Positions 28,224 to 41,126 are shown, counted from the stretch's first letter. The stretch: DNA of 64,000 nt from Dendrocalamus latiflorus (GCA_017311315.1 CM029626.1:30446869-30510868); one strand, 5' to 3'. The notes: generated by a model not told the origin, from the letters alone. Numbers and translations: made by a program.

Positions 28224-30616
28224 AATACCTTGATGAGTTTGTCGTTGTTTTTATTGACAACATCCTAATCTATTCAAAAAGTGCAGAAGAGCACAAGCGT
28301 CATCTCTCCATTGCCTTAGAAACTCTTCGAGAAAATCAGCTGTTTGCCAAGTTCAGTAAATGTGCCTTTTGGTTGGACCAAGTAGCCTTCTTAGGCCATA
28401 TTATCTCAGGAAGAGGGATTGAAGTTGACCCTGCTAAAATTGAAGCTGTAACCACTTGGAGTCAGCCTACCAATGTGAAAGGCATCCGCAGTTTTCTTGG
28501 ATTTGTTGGTTACTACCGTAGGTTCATAAAGGACTTCTCACAGATTGCCAGCCCTCTCACTAAACTCTTGAGAAAAGAAACCCCTTTTGTATGGACCGAA
28601 AACTGCAAACAGAGTTTCCAGGCCTTAAAACAAAGGCTAACTACTGCACCTATCTTAGCATTGCCAGAAGATGGAGTATATTATGTTGTCTACTGCGATG
28701 CCTCCAAACACGGATTAGGAAGTGTGTTGATGCAAAATGAGAGAGTCATTGCTTATGCATCTAGACAATTGAGACCCCATGAGTTAAACTACCCTACTCA
28801 TGATTTAGAACTAGGAGCGGTGGTTTTTGCGTTGAAAATATGGAGAAACTACCTATATGGGTCTAAGTGCACTTTATTTAGTGACCATAAAAGCCTCAAG
28901 TACATTTTCACCCAGAAAGAATTAAATATGAGGCAAAGAAGATGGCTTGAATTAATCAAAGACCACGATCTAACCATTAATTACCACCCCGGAAATGCTA
29001 ATATGGTAGCAGATGCCCTCAGTCGGAAAGTTAAGTGTCACCAGTCAATTCTTGAAAATTCTATTTCAGAAATCACACAAGAATTAGCCAAAATGAGAAT
29101 AGAAGTCAGAGCATCTACTACTTAGGCTACCATAGCCGCCATGACATTTCATCCAACTCTATTGGACCAAATTAGAGAAAAGCAGATGTTGGATTCATTT
29201 ATTAGGGAAGAGATCCGAAGGATCAAAGAAGGACAGCACTCAGAGTTTCGCCTAGATGACCAAGAGACCTTATGGCGGCAAAACCGGATCTGTGTACCAA
29301 AAGATGATAATATTAAGGAGACTATCTTATGCGAAGCTCATGACACTCCTTATACCATTCATCCCGGAGGAACCAAAATGTATCATGATCTAAAGGAAAA
29401 TTTCTGGTGGGCTAATATGAAAAGAGAGATAGCATTATATGTTGGCCAATGTGATTCCTGTCAGAAGATTAAAGCGGAGCATCAACGACCGGCAGGACTG
29501 CTAAAACCATTAGAAATTCCAGAATGGAAATGGGAAGATGTATGCATGGACTTTATTACCGGCCTACCTGTAACCCTTAAAAGGAAAGATGCTATTTGGG
29601 TTATAGTGGACCGTCTGACAAAATCAGCTCATTTTATTGCCATCAATCAAAAATACTCAGTGGATAAATTGGCAGAGTTATATGTGGAACGGATCGTCTC
29701 CCAGCATGGAATACCTAAGACTATCACCTCGGATCGAGGATCAGCTTTTACTTCTGGATTTTGGCAAAGCTTGAACAAAGCCTTGGGTACCCAGTTAAAT
29801 TTTAGCACTGCTTATCACCCCCAAACGGATGGCCAAACGGAAAGAGTGAATCAAATCCTTGAAGATATGTTGAGAGCATGTGTATTGAATTTTGAAGGTC
29901 TATGGGATAAGTATTTACCACTTGCGGAATTTGCATATAATAATAGCTATCAGTTTAGCATCCAGATGGCATCGTATGAAGCATTATATGGACGAAAGTG
30001 TCGATCTCCTGTGTGTTGGTATGAAACAGGAGAAAGGCCACTAATGGGACCGGAACTAGTAAGAGAAAATGATGAGAAGATCCAGATCATCAGAGAAAGA
30101 CTCAAAATAGCTCAAAGCTGACAAAAGAGCTATGCAGATCAACGTAGACGAGACATTCACTTTGAAGTTGGAGATAATGTATATCTTAAGATCTCACCTT
30201 TGCGGGGAGCCCATCGATTTGGAGTAAAAGGAAAGCTAAGTCCCAGATTTGTAGGGCCTTTTCGGATTATACAACAAAAAGGTATCCTAGCATATCAGTT
30301 AGAACTCCCTACCCAGTTGTCCAGGATACATAATGTTTTCCATGTCTCTCAGCTTCAGAAGTGTTTACGTGAACCCTCTCAACACTTAACCGACCTAGAT
30401 ATACCCCTCCAGGTAGATTTGACCTATGAAGAGCACCTTGTGAAAATTTTGGAAATAGAGGATCGCCGATTGCGGAATTGAACTATTCGCTTCTGTAAAG
30501 TCTTATGGAAAAACCACTCGATCTGCGAAGCTACATGGAAAAAAGAAGAAGAATTACACGAGTCTTACCCTAACCTATTCAAGCGAAGACCCGATTTCGC
30601 GGACGAAATCGCCTAA
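28224..30616 (+). pseudogene. Tekay-type pol: RT end, RNase H, integrase, chromodomain
   Basis: Resumes in RT at [13 protein letters not shown]; the second catalytic Asp of the usual FIDD box is Asn. RNase H (about 28660-29030) keeps its acidic residues in [27 protein letters not shown] and ADALSRK. Integrase (about 29340-30110) shows the HHCC zinc finger ending CDSCQK and the D,D,E residues in DFITGLP, TSDRGSAF and DGQTERVNQ. A chromodomain-like tail follows LSRIHNVFHVSQL. Three in-frame stops (TAG 29123, TGA 30119, TGA 30479) interrupt one continuous frame. The domain order and this tail mark a Tekay/Del chromovirus. With the RT gap upstream it cannot be active. Confidence 0.9.
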
Positions 30617-30628
30617 AGGAGGGAAGGC
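30615..30628 (+). other. Polypurine tract of Tekay-type element
   Basis: AAAGGAGGGAAGGC directly precedes the LTR start TGAAAGAACC at 30629. Confidence 0.85.
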
Positions 30629-33600
30629 TGAAAGAACCCTAATTCTAATACCCTAATTAAGTAAGTGATTAGCAGGAAATTAAATATGTATATTGCATTC
30701 CATTAAACTCTATTACAATTAAGATTACAAAACTAAATTACATTTTCTGCATTCCATCAACAATAGCAAATTATATCATCTTTACAAGCTTATTTGTTTA
30801 CAAAAAGAAAAATAAAAACTTTAGCGTTGAGGTCTTCGGCGTAGGAGCTGAAGCGTGTCTCTTTGTCCTTCGCCTGCAAGAGGATTGCCGTTAGTATCAA
30901 ACCAAACCTATTTTTTAGTAATTAGAAAATTAAATAATTAACAATCCAAGGGAGAATAAGTCAAATAAAGAATTTGCCGTCAGTGCCCTTGGGCTGCTAG
31001 GGCCATGCGAGAACGTCTTAGAGGCTCCCAGACCGTCCCGGGCCGATCGGCACCACTCATCTCTGTGGGCGTCATCACTCGGCAATTTTAAGAAATTAAG
31101 GCCCACAACACTTACCTCAGCCCAAAACCCTCAAGTCATGCATTCATTCAACCCATATTTTCTTCAGCTCACAGCCCATCATATAAGCCTTTTTAGCCCA
31201 CAAAAGCCCACAAGTGAAATTTCTTCATTTCAGCCCAAAAGCCCACACAAATCTTTCCAGCCGGCCCACATCAAGCAACAGTATTTAGTTAAACCTTTGA
31301 ACTGAAGGTCCTTCGGCACAGGAGACCAAAGTGGATAAGCACAAACAGCCAGCTGCAGCCAGGCAAAGCCAACACCAACAGAGAGTGGCCCGAAAGCCAC
31401 CTCCCCCAGCGACTCAAATCCCAGCCCCAATACTCTATATCCACAGGCACCACAAGAGTAAACACAGCCAAAGAGGAGACTGTCCACAGCCGAGAACCAC
31501 CCAAAGTTTCATCCCCAACGTTAGCCATGGCATAGCACCTTCGGCCAGAGGCCAGAAGGTGAGGTTAGAGCCACGGTAGCGAAAGGCAAGAGAAGCCCTG
31601 AAGAAGACGAAACAACCATAGCGAGGACAAGCACGGGCTAGCCGAGACAAAGAAGCAAGGGACAAGTCAACAGGGACCACCACGAGGCGGAACTTACACC
31701 CTCGACAAGAGCTGCAAGCCCCACCTTCGTCCCCGACAGCGATAGTGTGGAATCACCCCGCGGTCCCTCATCAACCCCAACTTCCCTTCTGCAGCCCGAC
31801 AACCTAACAAGTAGGCTCCCACTCTTTCTCTTTGTGTTCTTTTCTTTCCTCTTTGGGAGCACATCCGAACCAAGCCCACATCATTCCACACTTTCTTCTC
31901 GGCTCACCCGACAAGCCACACAGGGGAGGAAGCCTCTAGCCACCAGTACAACCATGGTGACCGGCGGCTACCTCAAGGCCCGAGCGCGCCTAGAGTGAGG
32001 GTAGGCCAAAGACAAGAACGTTTCCCCCAACATCTAGTTCCGCTACCCAGAACCCTAGGACTTGCCGCCGAGTGCAATAGGACAGAGCAAGTAATAGAAG
32101 ATTAAATTGGTAAACAAGGTGCAAATGCAAAATAACTAAAGAAAGCTAGCACCGTGAACGTCATAGTGCTCGTAAGCCGTCGTCCGACCCCATCACTGTA
32201 GCCGACGGGGCCGGACACCGTAGAACCCAAAGCCCCGAAAAGCAACCTTCAAATCCGGCGAGGACTAGCCCAGATCTAACCATGGGGAGACCGGTAGAAG
32301 TAGATCCACCGCAGAATAGCCGATCCAGATCGGATCCACCCGGATCCAAGCCGAAGAAGAGGGCGCCATGACCGGATGGAGGGGGTAGTAGAGTGGAGAG
32401 AGGAGTAGTAACCGGTATGAGGTAGGAAGGGTTGGGGAACCGGCGTAGTGAGGAGAGGTGGCGAGGCGGCGCGGTGAGGAGAGAAGGCAGGGAGGCAGGA
32501 AGGCGAGGCGGCGGTGAGAGGTAGCAAGGCGAGGAGGCGTGAGAAGCGGCGGTGGATTCGGTGAAAATGAGGAGAGGCAGGAAAAGGAGTGAGGCAGCGG
32601 ATGGAAAGAGAGAGGGAGTTGAGGGATGAGAAGAAAAGAGGGAGGTGAAGCCGCTGCTGTAGTGCCACTTTGGACCGAGCTAGCGGGCGCGCGCGCGCGT
32701 GAGGCTGGTGGGCCAGGTGGGCCGCGTGCGCGTAAGGTTGAAAGGCCAAGCAGGCCGAATAAAAACTAGGCTGCCGAGACTGTTTTATCCTTTTCTTTAA
32801 TTATTACCTTTCTTTTGATATTTCCTTGCTATACTCCATTACAAAGTAAGCCTTGTCGAGAGCTTCGCAAGCCTAGATAGTTAGATTTCCCGACTAGGAG
32901 TAAGTTAAGAGGGGGGATTTATCTATTTATTTAATCTCTTTACATAGGGCTATAATATAAGGACTTACCCCACTTTCACTCGGATAGGGGACCGTAATTA
33001 TCGTACCAAGCATTTCCCCGTCTCGGAGGGGCAGAAATTAGTATCCCGTTACGTTAACCAGTCCACCACATAGGGTAAGTACTTATGTGTGAGTAAAGAG
33101 ATGGATGAAGCTCAGGACCAGTAACGCAAGTCTGGAAGTGAGTAAGTCCCAGACGCTATATGCGTTAGGTGGAGTGTTGGGCCGGGAGCCGGTCCAACCA
33201 AACACTATTGGAAATCGGTGGAGTCCAAGTGAGCGACTTGGTACACCAATCGATAATAGATGGGCTGGTGGATGGAATAACGTAATCGGAGAAAGGTTAT
33301 GTACTTTGAGCCTGATTCCACACCTAAGGAAGTGTGGAAAACCTAGTTTCAGAGGGTTCAGAGCAGCTTTGGGTACAGTGGTATAAGTCTGCGCAGTGCT
33401 AAGAAAATCATGAATTCATGCCAGTTCACTGGAATGTGGACTACGGTGATCACTAGGGATCGTACCTTACTGGGTGAAAAGTAAAAATTGTTTTGGTAAT
33501 TAAAAGAGATCAATTATTTTCGTAAGATTAGTTTCAAAATAAAGATATTAGAATCTGGACATAAGGACATGAGAGCATACCAGTGCATTTGCTATTATTA

Positions 33601-34037
33601 TGCTTGATGAGTACTGTGGCACTCACCCTTACTATTAATTTCCTTTGTTAGACCCCACTCCGCTCGAAGAAGCTTACGAGCCGGATGAGGGGGAAGCAGG
33701 TTCCGTCGAGCTGGCAGGAGAGGAGGATGACGACTACGAGGAGCCGGGCGAGGTGGACCCCGTATATTTCGGCTGGGACGAGTAGGAGACCCAGTGGAGC
33801 GGGCAGGGAAGCCCTGGGGTACCAGTTCCAGACTTTTGTTTAATTACTTTTGTAAAACTAGACTTTAAGCCATGTGGCAACTGCTGTGATAAAGAAGACA
33901 GTGTCTATATTATTGTTCTGCTGTGTTACTCTGATAAAAGTTTATTATTTGCCGGAGCAGTATTTTACTGATCAGGTAAATAGTAATCCGTTTGTCCCAT
34001 GCGGTTATCCGAAGGATAATGACGCAGGGGCCTCACA
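30629..34037 (+). repeat. 3' LTR of Tekay-type element (3,409 bp)
   Basis: Matches 41635-45483 from TGAAAGAACCC to GGGGCCTCACA at roughly 95-96% by inspection of the first few hundred bases. It lacks 417 bp present in the other LTR (43971-44387); the junction (near 32940) has a CTTT microhomology. It is followed by GTGGG (34038-34042). It contains GGTAAGT near 33073 and the stem-loop at 33318-33337. Long minus-strand frames (for example 32276-32749) are Pro/Ser-rich composition effects. Confidence 0.92.
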
Positions 34038-34115
34038 GTGGGGGAGAGAGGTTTTCTCCTCCAGTGAAACCGCACATGTGTTTAAGTGGGACACAATCTC
34101 TATTTTATTGTTAAA
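34038..34115. other. Target duplication GTGGG and short spacer
   Basis: GTGGG at 34038-34042 equals the five bases before the other LTR (41630-41634). The rest to 34106 is unassigned; 34107-34115 (ATTGTTAAA) is the left target duplication of the foldback element. Confidence 0.8.
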
Positions 34116-34817
34116 GGGAAAATTGCTCACATGCCACAAAGTTAAATGCCATCCTCTCATTTGCCACAAAGTTAAGTGGCTTTGTTATTATGCTACAAAG
34201 TTGGGTGTTTTATCCTTTATTTTGCCATTTTCTCCATTTTAATTTTATTTTGCATTTTCAGGGATTTCAAAAGACCCTTTTGCCCTCGTCCCCGCTCCCA
34301 CTCCGGCGCCGGCGCTGCCGCTCCCGCCGCCTCGTCGGCCTCCCCGCGCTCGCCAGCGCTCTCCACGCCACCCGGTCGCCGGCCCGAAGCCGCGTCGTTT
34401 CGGCTTCGCGCCGTATGAGCTCGCGCCGCCCGAAGTCGGCGCTTCCCGCCGCGTCGCCCGTAGCGCCGTGCTCCGCCTCTCCGCGGGAAGCGCTGACTTC
34501 GGGCGGCGCGAGCTCATACGGCGGCGAAGCCGAAACGGCGCGGCTTCGGGCCGGCGACCGGGTGGCGTGGAGAGCGCTGGCGAGCGCGGGGAGGCCGACG
34601 AGGCGGCGGGAGCGGCAGCGCCGGCGCCGGAGTGGGAGCGGGGACGAGGGCAAAAGGGTCTTTTGAAATCCCTGAAAATGCAAAATAAAATTAAAATGGA
34701 GAAAATGGCAAAACAAAGGATAAAACACCCAACTTTGTGGCATAATAACAAAGCCATTTAACTTTGTGGCAAATGAGAGGATAGCATTTAACTTTGTGGC
34801 ATGTGAGTAATTTTCCC
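34116..34817. mobile_element. Mutator-like foldback element, near-perfect hairpin
   Basis: Two arms of about 334 bp (34116-34449 and 34483-34817) are near-perfect inverted copies around a 33 nt loop. Ends are GGGAAAATTGCTCAC and its complement. It is flanked by 9 bp ATTGTTAAA / ACTGTTAAA, one mismatch, the size typical of Mutator-like elements. The inner part of each arm is GC-rich and gives long mirror-image frames on both strands that are artefacts of the palindrome. No transposase is encoded. Confidence 0.88.
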
Positions 34818-34826
34818 ACTGTTAAA

Positions 34827-35159
34827 GTAGGGAAGCAGGTAAAGTAACGGGTATAAAGCATTCTCTAAGTTTTACCTTATCATTTCACCGTCTGTTCCGC
34901 ATCCTCCACCTCCAAACATTTCATCTTCGTCAAGACATTCTTCCCCACCTTTCATCTCTTTCAAGTTCTTTTGACCTCGCCGATGACGTTGGAGCAAATC
35001 CATTCTTTCTGAGGAGCAAATCCAACTGCTCGAGGATCAAGACTACATTCCGGCCAAGGCTTTGATTGGATGGAATTCGACTGGCATGTAGAGAGATGCA
35101 TGATCCCGTCATGTTTGACTATTTTCGTACGTATATGCTTGCTAAGTTCGATATTATTA
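34827..35159. other. Unassigned spacer between foldback elements
   Basis: About 330 bp with no gene, RNA or repeat recognised. Confidence 0.6.
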
Positions 35160-35169
35160 ATTGAGCCAG

Positions 35170-36467
35170 GAGAAAATTGATGATTTGCCATCTTCAAGAA
35201 TGGGTTTCGTACTTTTGCCACTCTCAACGTTGGTTTCGCAAAAATACCATGTAGTACATTAATCCCTTGATTAGTATGCCATTTCATCCCTTTAATTCAT
35301 TTTCTTTTTCTTTTTCTTTTTCTTTTTCTTATTTCAGGGACTGGAAAAGACCCTTCTACCCCTAGCTAATTTCTCACATAGATGCATGGAGGGATTTCGA
35401 TCGAGAGCTGAAGCGTCGCGCGACCTTCCGTCCGCCGCCCTTCCCCTGCACGCCGGCGTCGGCATCTTCTGCGGTTGCCGCATTGCTGTCACTAGAAAGA
35501 ACCATTGCTGAACCTGCAGCCTGGAGGAGACATAATTTCAGGGCGACTGAGATTACAAGAATCCCACACACACACACAAAGAAAAAAAGAAACTTTGGGA
35601 TGTTGCAAGGTAGAAGTTAATTAAGTTTGGGGACAGAAATTAGGATCCAACTTTGTGCAAGAAAAGAAACAGATCAGAAATTTCGGTGTCCTATATCACG
35701 CTTTTGGTTTAGCCTATGAAAACCGAACAGTTAGCTCCAGGAATCAATGAAACATGGTGCAAAGCAGCACTAAGACCAACTCAAGGAGCCTGAGAAAGAA
35801 CACGAGCTCCTCGCTATGGCCGGAGAACGAACACGATACTCTGTAATTTCTTTCAAGACTGAACAACACGCAGGGAAATAAAAGGCTTACTTCGAAGAAG
35901 AAAGGAACCTTGATGCAAGAAGACAGATTAATTAACCTCAGAGCTACAAGGAGTAGGGGAAGGAAGAGTCGGTTCTGTCCATGGAATGGAAGAAGAAGGG
36001 GTTCCGAAGCAAGTTGAAGGAACCCTCCTCAGATATGCACACTCCTTTATAGTAGTAACCAACATCGAAAAGAACACAGTAACCAACCAACATCGATTTG
36101 GTGGTTCCTTTGGCCATAGCTTACAGGGATTTGGTTCATGTTATAATACAGAGATGCACGAGCAAACCTAGCTAATTGGAATTTGAGAATACGCAGAATG
36201 CGGAGGGGAAGGGCGGCGGACGGAAGGGCGCGACGCTTCAGCTCTCGATCGAAATCCCTCTATGCATCTATGTGAGAAATTAGCCAGGCGTAGAAGGATC
36301 TTTTCCAGTCCCTAAAATTAGAAAAAGAAAAAGAAAATGAATTAAAGGGATGAAATGGCATACTAATCAAGGGTTTAATGTACTACATAGCATTTTTACG
36401 AAGCCAACGTTGAGAGTGGCAAAAGTGCGAAGCTCATTCTTGAAGATGGCAAATCATCAATTTTCTC
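35170..36467. mobile_element. Mutator-like element with ~280 bp inverted ends
   Basis: Ends GAGAAAATTGATGATTTGCC and its complement. The inverted arms span about 35170-35450 and 36190-36467 with some divergence. It is flanked by a 10 bp direct repeat ATTGAGCCAG (35160-35169 and 36468-36477), within the 9-11 bp range of Mutator-like elements. The interior (about 35450-36190) has no recognised transposase; it could be captured host DNA, but no gene family was recognised. Confidence 0.85.
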
Positions 36468-36477
36468 ATTGAGCCAG

Positions 36478-37202
36478 CCATAGCTATTATCGATCACATG
36501 TGCGCATGATCCAATCAACACACACGATTCGATTGAGACATGCATCTCTGTGATGCAAACAATCTCAAGAAATAAAAGCATCGCATGCATGTGGTTTAAT
36601 TTGCGTGTTGACCTTGAGCCTGTGCTAGCTGGTCAATGCCATCGATCACCGCAAGCTAGAAACGAAGGAGAAAATTAAAGAGGGATGTACTTACATCGTA
36701 ATCGTCGTAAATCCTAAATATAAACCTAGGAAACACGAAGTTGCAGCATAGGGAGTCAACTGCATGCATGCTTTGAATGCAAGTCTAAGCTAAATGTATC
36801 TTTTCCTCAGTACAAGTTAGCCCGATCCTACTCTAGCCTCCCGCTGCTTCTCCTTCATTAGTTAGCTAGAACCCAGATCAAAGTTGAACAATTTCAGCAG
36901 AGTAGCTCGCTAGTAGTACAAGGAGAGATACAAGACGTATAGATTAATTGGTGCTTTTTTCTGCCTACACCTACGTACAGGACGTCAGGTCAGTGCTTCA
37001 TTGTAAGCCTTAATATTCGTATTTAATTTGCTCCCCCGGTGTATAATTGTCAAAAATTAACTGTGCAATGTACTTCCAGTTTCTTGTTATAAACAAACAA
37101 ATAAATGTGATTTCTCGCCACTCTTTCTTCATGTTCTTTCTTCTTTTGATTTGAACTAAGAATGCTAACATCTGGATTCTGGAGTGATCTTCCTAGTAAA
37201 TA
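36478..37202. promoter_or_regulatory. Upstream region of DUF707 gene
   Basis: No transposon signature. It should hold the promoter and 5' UTR of the gene at 37203. No confident TATA box or start site could be fixed. Confidence 0.4.
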
Positions 37203-40200
37203 ATGAGAATGAAAGCAAGCCCAATTTTGACGGCATTATCTGCGCTGGTATTCGGATTCTTCATTGGCATTTCTTTTCCTGTAGAGATCACACCAAAGGT
37301 ACTAGTTAAGAACTATTTTGTTCATTACCATTACAAAGATCACAAAGTTGAAAGATACTATTGCTTATGAGAATGACATATGGGGCCTAGGACCACTTGT
37401 CAGTGACACATTGGATGATACTTTCTAACTCCGTAATCTTTGTGATGATACTAAGCAATATTGCCTAGTAGTTAAGCACAATTCGCTTTGCCGGTCAGAT
37501 TTGAGCTGAACTTTATCTGAACAAATGTGTCTTTTTTGTACCATGCATGCAGCTTCAATGTGGCATATTCCCTTGCAGTGGAGGTGGTACAAATTCCAGC
37601 TTCAGTGACAACAATATACTCCTCAAATTTTGGGCACCATTCAGAAATAGCACTGTGCAGGAGACTCCCATTCAGTCAAATGGCACTTCAGGGGTACAAT
37701 TCTGAACTTCTGAATGAGTTCATTGCATGCCGAAATGCTTTCTTGATCAATCAACTGTTGCCTTACTGAAAAGCTCAATAATTCATTTTATTCATTGCCT
37801 TCAGATTCAAGTACCGACAAATCCAAAAGGCGCGGAGAGGCTACCACCAGGCATTGTAGTTTCAGAGTCTGATCTTCACCTGCGCCGGCTGTGGGGAGCC
37901 CCGAGTGAGGTCTATAATCCTGACGTGTTAACTCTGAATAATATGGGTTCCTTGTCATACAGCTGATCAAATCAAGGATTTTATGGTTGTCTAATGTGTT
38001 GCAAATAGTTTCACATTGGTTATAAGAAAGAAAAAAGAACAACTTATAAGTGTGAAGGGGACCTCATTTATTGGACTAGTCTTTTAGAGGAAAAAAACTT
38101 AATACCACTTATAAGATTGTTACTTTAAGGCTTGCATATGGCAACCCATGAGTTTAGCTGCTCAGTCTATTTAGACCTATGGCCCGAAGAGTAAAACCTA
38201 GTTGGACCTAACCATACGGTCAGAGTCCGATCTGATAAGTGGTATCAAAATTTATGCACCAAACATATCCTTAGACTTCATGGTTACAGAAATGTACAAC
38301 CAATATGTGAGAGAGAGAATGTTATAAACAATCCCACATTGATTGTGAGAAAGAAAAACATAACTTATAAATGTGAGGAAGACATCACCTATTAAACTAG
38401 TCTTTTGAGGGAGAAGGCCCAATACCACTTATAAAGTTGTTACTTTAAGGCTTGCATACCGCAGCTTGTGGGTTTAGGTGCTCAGCCCGTTTGTACCTGT
38501 AGTCCGAGGAGTAAAACCTAGTTAGACCTAAGCATATAGCTAGTATCCGATCTGACAAGTAGGAAAGGAAAAAATATAACTTATAAGTGTAAGAGAGGTC
38601 TCACCCATTAGACTAGTTTTTTAGAGGAGAAGTTCCAATACCACTTATAAGATTATTGCTTTAGGGCTTGCATATGGCAGCCCGTGGACTTAGGTGCTCA
38701 ATTCGTTTGGACCTGTGGCCCGGGGAGTAAATCGGTTGGACCTAGGCATATAGCCAGGGTCCAATATGACAAATCGTATCAGAGTCTAGACACCTAACAT
38801 ATTCTTGGACTTTATGGTTGGAGAAGTGCACAGCCAATATGTGAGGAGAAGAATGTTGAGAATAGTCTCACATTGGTTGTGGTGAAGGAAAAAGCACAAT
38901 TTATAAGTGTGATGGAGATCTCATCTATTGAACAAATCTTTTGGGGGAGAATGTGCAATACCACTTATAAGGTTATTACTTTAGGACGTGCGTACGGTAA
39001 TCCGTGGATTTAGATGCTCAGTATGTTTGGATCTATGGCCTTAAAAGTAAATTTAGTTGGATCTAAACATATGGCAGGTCCGATCTGTCATGATACTTGC
39101 TTGGTGTTAATTTGATCTCCAATGAGCAGGACGTGCCGGCTCGCAAGTACCTTTTGACGCTAGCGGCAGGGTATACTGAGAAAGCCAATGTCAATGCAAC
39201 TGTTCAGAAGGTGAGAAGAGGCATACAGCATGGATTTCTGAACCTTTCTTGCCTCTGGTAGTACTCCATCTCTCAACTGAACATGTGGGGATGTGGTTTC
39301 TGAACTTCACCGAAATGCTGCCGCTGGATGCGTTTGTAAACTGAATAATCCCAACTGCCCTTGTATATGCAACAGTTCTCTGACAACTTCGACGTCGTGC
39401 TGTTCCACTACGACGGTCGCACGACCGAATGGGATGAGTTCGAGTGGTCTAAACAGGCTGTTCATGTCAGCGCCAGGAAGCAGACTAAATGGTGAGAAAT
39501 CAAGACAGGCAATGCGCATTGCTTATGACCATCTCCAAATTTCAGTCCAACGCATTTACAATCGATATGTTTTCCTGAATGAATGAAGGTGGTTTGCAAA
39601 GAGGTTTCTGCATCCCAGCATCGTGGCGCCGTACGAGTACATCTTCCTGTGGGATGAAGACCTCGGAGTGGAGCATTTCACCGCAGAAGAGTACGTATCG
39701 ATACCCCTCACGGCACACGGTTGTAGGCTTATTCTGAACTCTGAATTTCTGAAGGATAGGTTGTGGTCGCATCGATCTGCAGGTACATTAGCATAGCGAA
39801 GAAGCACGGGCTGGAGATATCGCAGCCCGGATTGGACATAACCAGAGGGAAGAAGACGTATGACGTCACCATAAGAAGAAACGGCAGCGAGATGCACAAG
39901 TAAGTACGGATAGAATCTGATGTGTGTGTGTGTGAACTAGCTCGTCTCGATGCATTTGGCATTGGCAATGAGTACATGTAACTTTGGGTTCTTCTTCTCC
40001 GCTTGGCATGGACAGGACGAACGCAGGGGGGCCAGGCCGTTGCCCTGACGTGCACCGACGACCCTGCAGCGGGTGGGTCAAAAGTCAAACTCCCTCTATA
40101 TTCAGCCATCATCTCTCAAATTGTTACGCAATTCATTCATGTGTTTTTTGGTTTGTCGCACTGAGACAATTCATTCAGGTTCGTGGAGGTTATGGCGCCA

Positions 40201-41126
40201 GTCTTCTCGAGGGATGCTTGGAGATGCGTGTGGCATATGATCCAGGTAGGTGTTAGAGCAGAGGATCATTCATTTTTCCTCTGCTAGCTTGGACACACAA
40301 ATACAATTATTACAGGTTCAGGCTAAATAAATCGAGGCCATTAACTTATCTGAATCAAACAAACGAACCGACCTGATTTGCAGAATGACCTGGTTCATGG
40401 ATGGGGTCTCGACTTCAATTTCTGGAGATGCGTCCATGTAAGTAGTCTAATATTAATTAGTACACATGTTTGGCTAAATTGGAAGATCACCACGCTCCAT
40501 AGGTTGTACATTGATCCAATCAACAGCACTTATACATTGTGCTTACATATATACAAATAAAATCTTGAACTGGCAGGATCCTGAAGAGCAGATAGGCGTC
40601 GTGGACGCGCAGTACGTGGCTCATCATGGAGTTCCCACGCTCATAGGCCAGGTAATTTCTAACAATTGTGATATGTTTTTTCGAAGACTTTTTTTTTGCG
40701 TATGTGATAAAGTACAACCAGAATGTCCATCTGTTTCCAACAGTTTAAGCCTTTTTAGATAAATTTGGTGAATCAATTTATTCTCGCAACTTAAAAACTC
40801 TCCTTTGTCTTTCTCTCCACTGCAGGGTAATGGAGAACAACAAGCAAGCAGTGAAAAGGTTTAATATATATATTTCTCTTCTCTCTCCAATGAGTTAACA
40901 ATTAATTGATAGTACTTAGCTAACTCCTCGTTCAAGTTTAGTGTTTGATCACATCTCATAACAAACGTTTAAAGAAGAGGAATTGTTTACTTGAACTAAT
41001 ATAATTAATATGTTGTGTACATGTTGATGTCGGTACTAGGTGAGAGCCCGGCAATGGGACGAGGTGCACACCTTCGACGTGAGAATTGCCAACGCCACGG
41101 CAGCAGCAGCAGATCATCGTTCCTGA
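37203..41126 (+). CDS. DUF707 family protein, 13 exons, apparently intact
   Basis: Exons: 37203-37298, 37553-37693, 37805-37909, 39130-39210, 39376-39491, 39589-39690, 39783-39899, 40016-40072, 40179-40245, 40384-40437, 40577-40651, 40826-40858, 41040-41126. All introns are GT-AG, phases agree and no stop interrupts: 1,131 nt, 376 residues. Residues about 7-25 form a signal anchor (ALSALVFGFFIGISF), suggesting a type II Golgi/secretory membrane protein. Family hallmarks: KRFLHPSIVAPYEYIFLWDE, HGLEISQPGLD, VMAPVFSRDAW and QNDLVHGWGLDFNFW. DUF707 (PF05212) is often labelled 'lysine ketoglutarate reductase trans-splicing related'; its activity is unproven. The DED in LWDEDLG resembles a glycosyltransferase DxD, which is only inference. 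The start is the first of two near ATGs. The gene lies between two retroelement LTRs in the duplication spacer. Confidence 0.88.
38000..39110. repeat. Tandem ~320 bp repeats in intron 3 of the DUF707 gene
   Basis: Four diverged units, marked by AACTTATAAGTGTG-like text at 38041, 38362, 38578 and 38898. The steps are 321, 216 and 320 bp, so the second unit has lost about 105 bp. Each unit contains CAATACCACTTATAA and TGGACCTA(A/G)(G/C)CATA. It resembles a dispersed grass/plant repeat and explains the long intron. Confidence 0.85.

Noticed and set aside
32276..32749. Pro/Ser-rich minus-strand frames in the Tekay LTRs (also 43260-43829)
   Set aside because: Frames differ between the two LTRs by indels and stops and show no family resemblance; they arise from a GA-rich strand.
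34190..34757. Open frames of 158-170 codons on both strands of the foldback
   Set aside because: Mirror images created by the inverted repeat; each protein is nearly the same on either strand and none has a known domain.
39292..40112. Short frames overlapping the DUF707 exons on either strand
   Set aside because: Shadows of the spliced gene; the exon chain with consistent GT-AG borders and family motifs is the better explanation.
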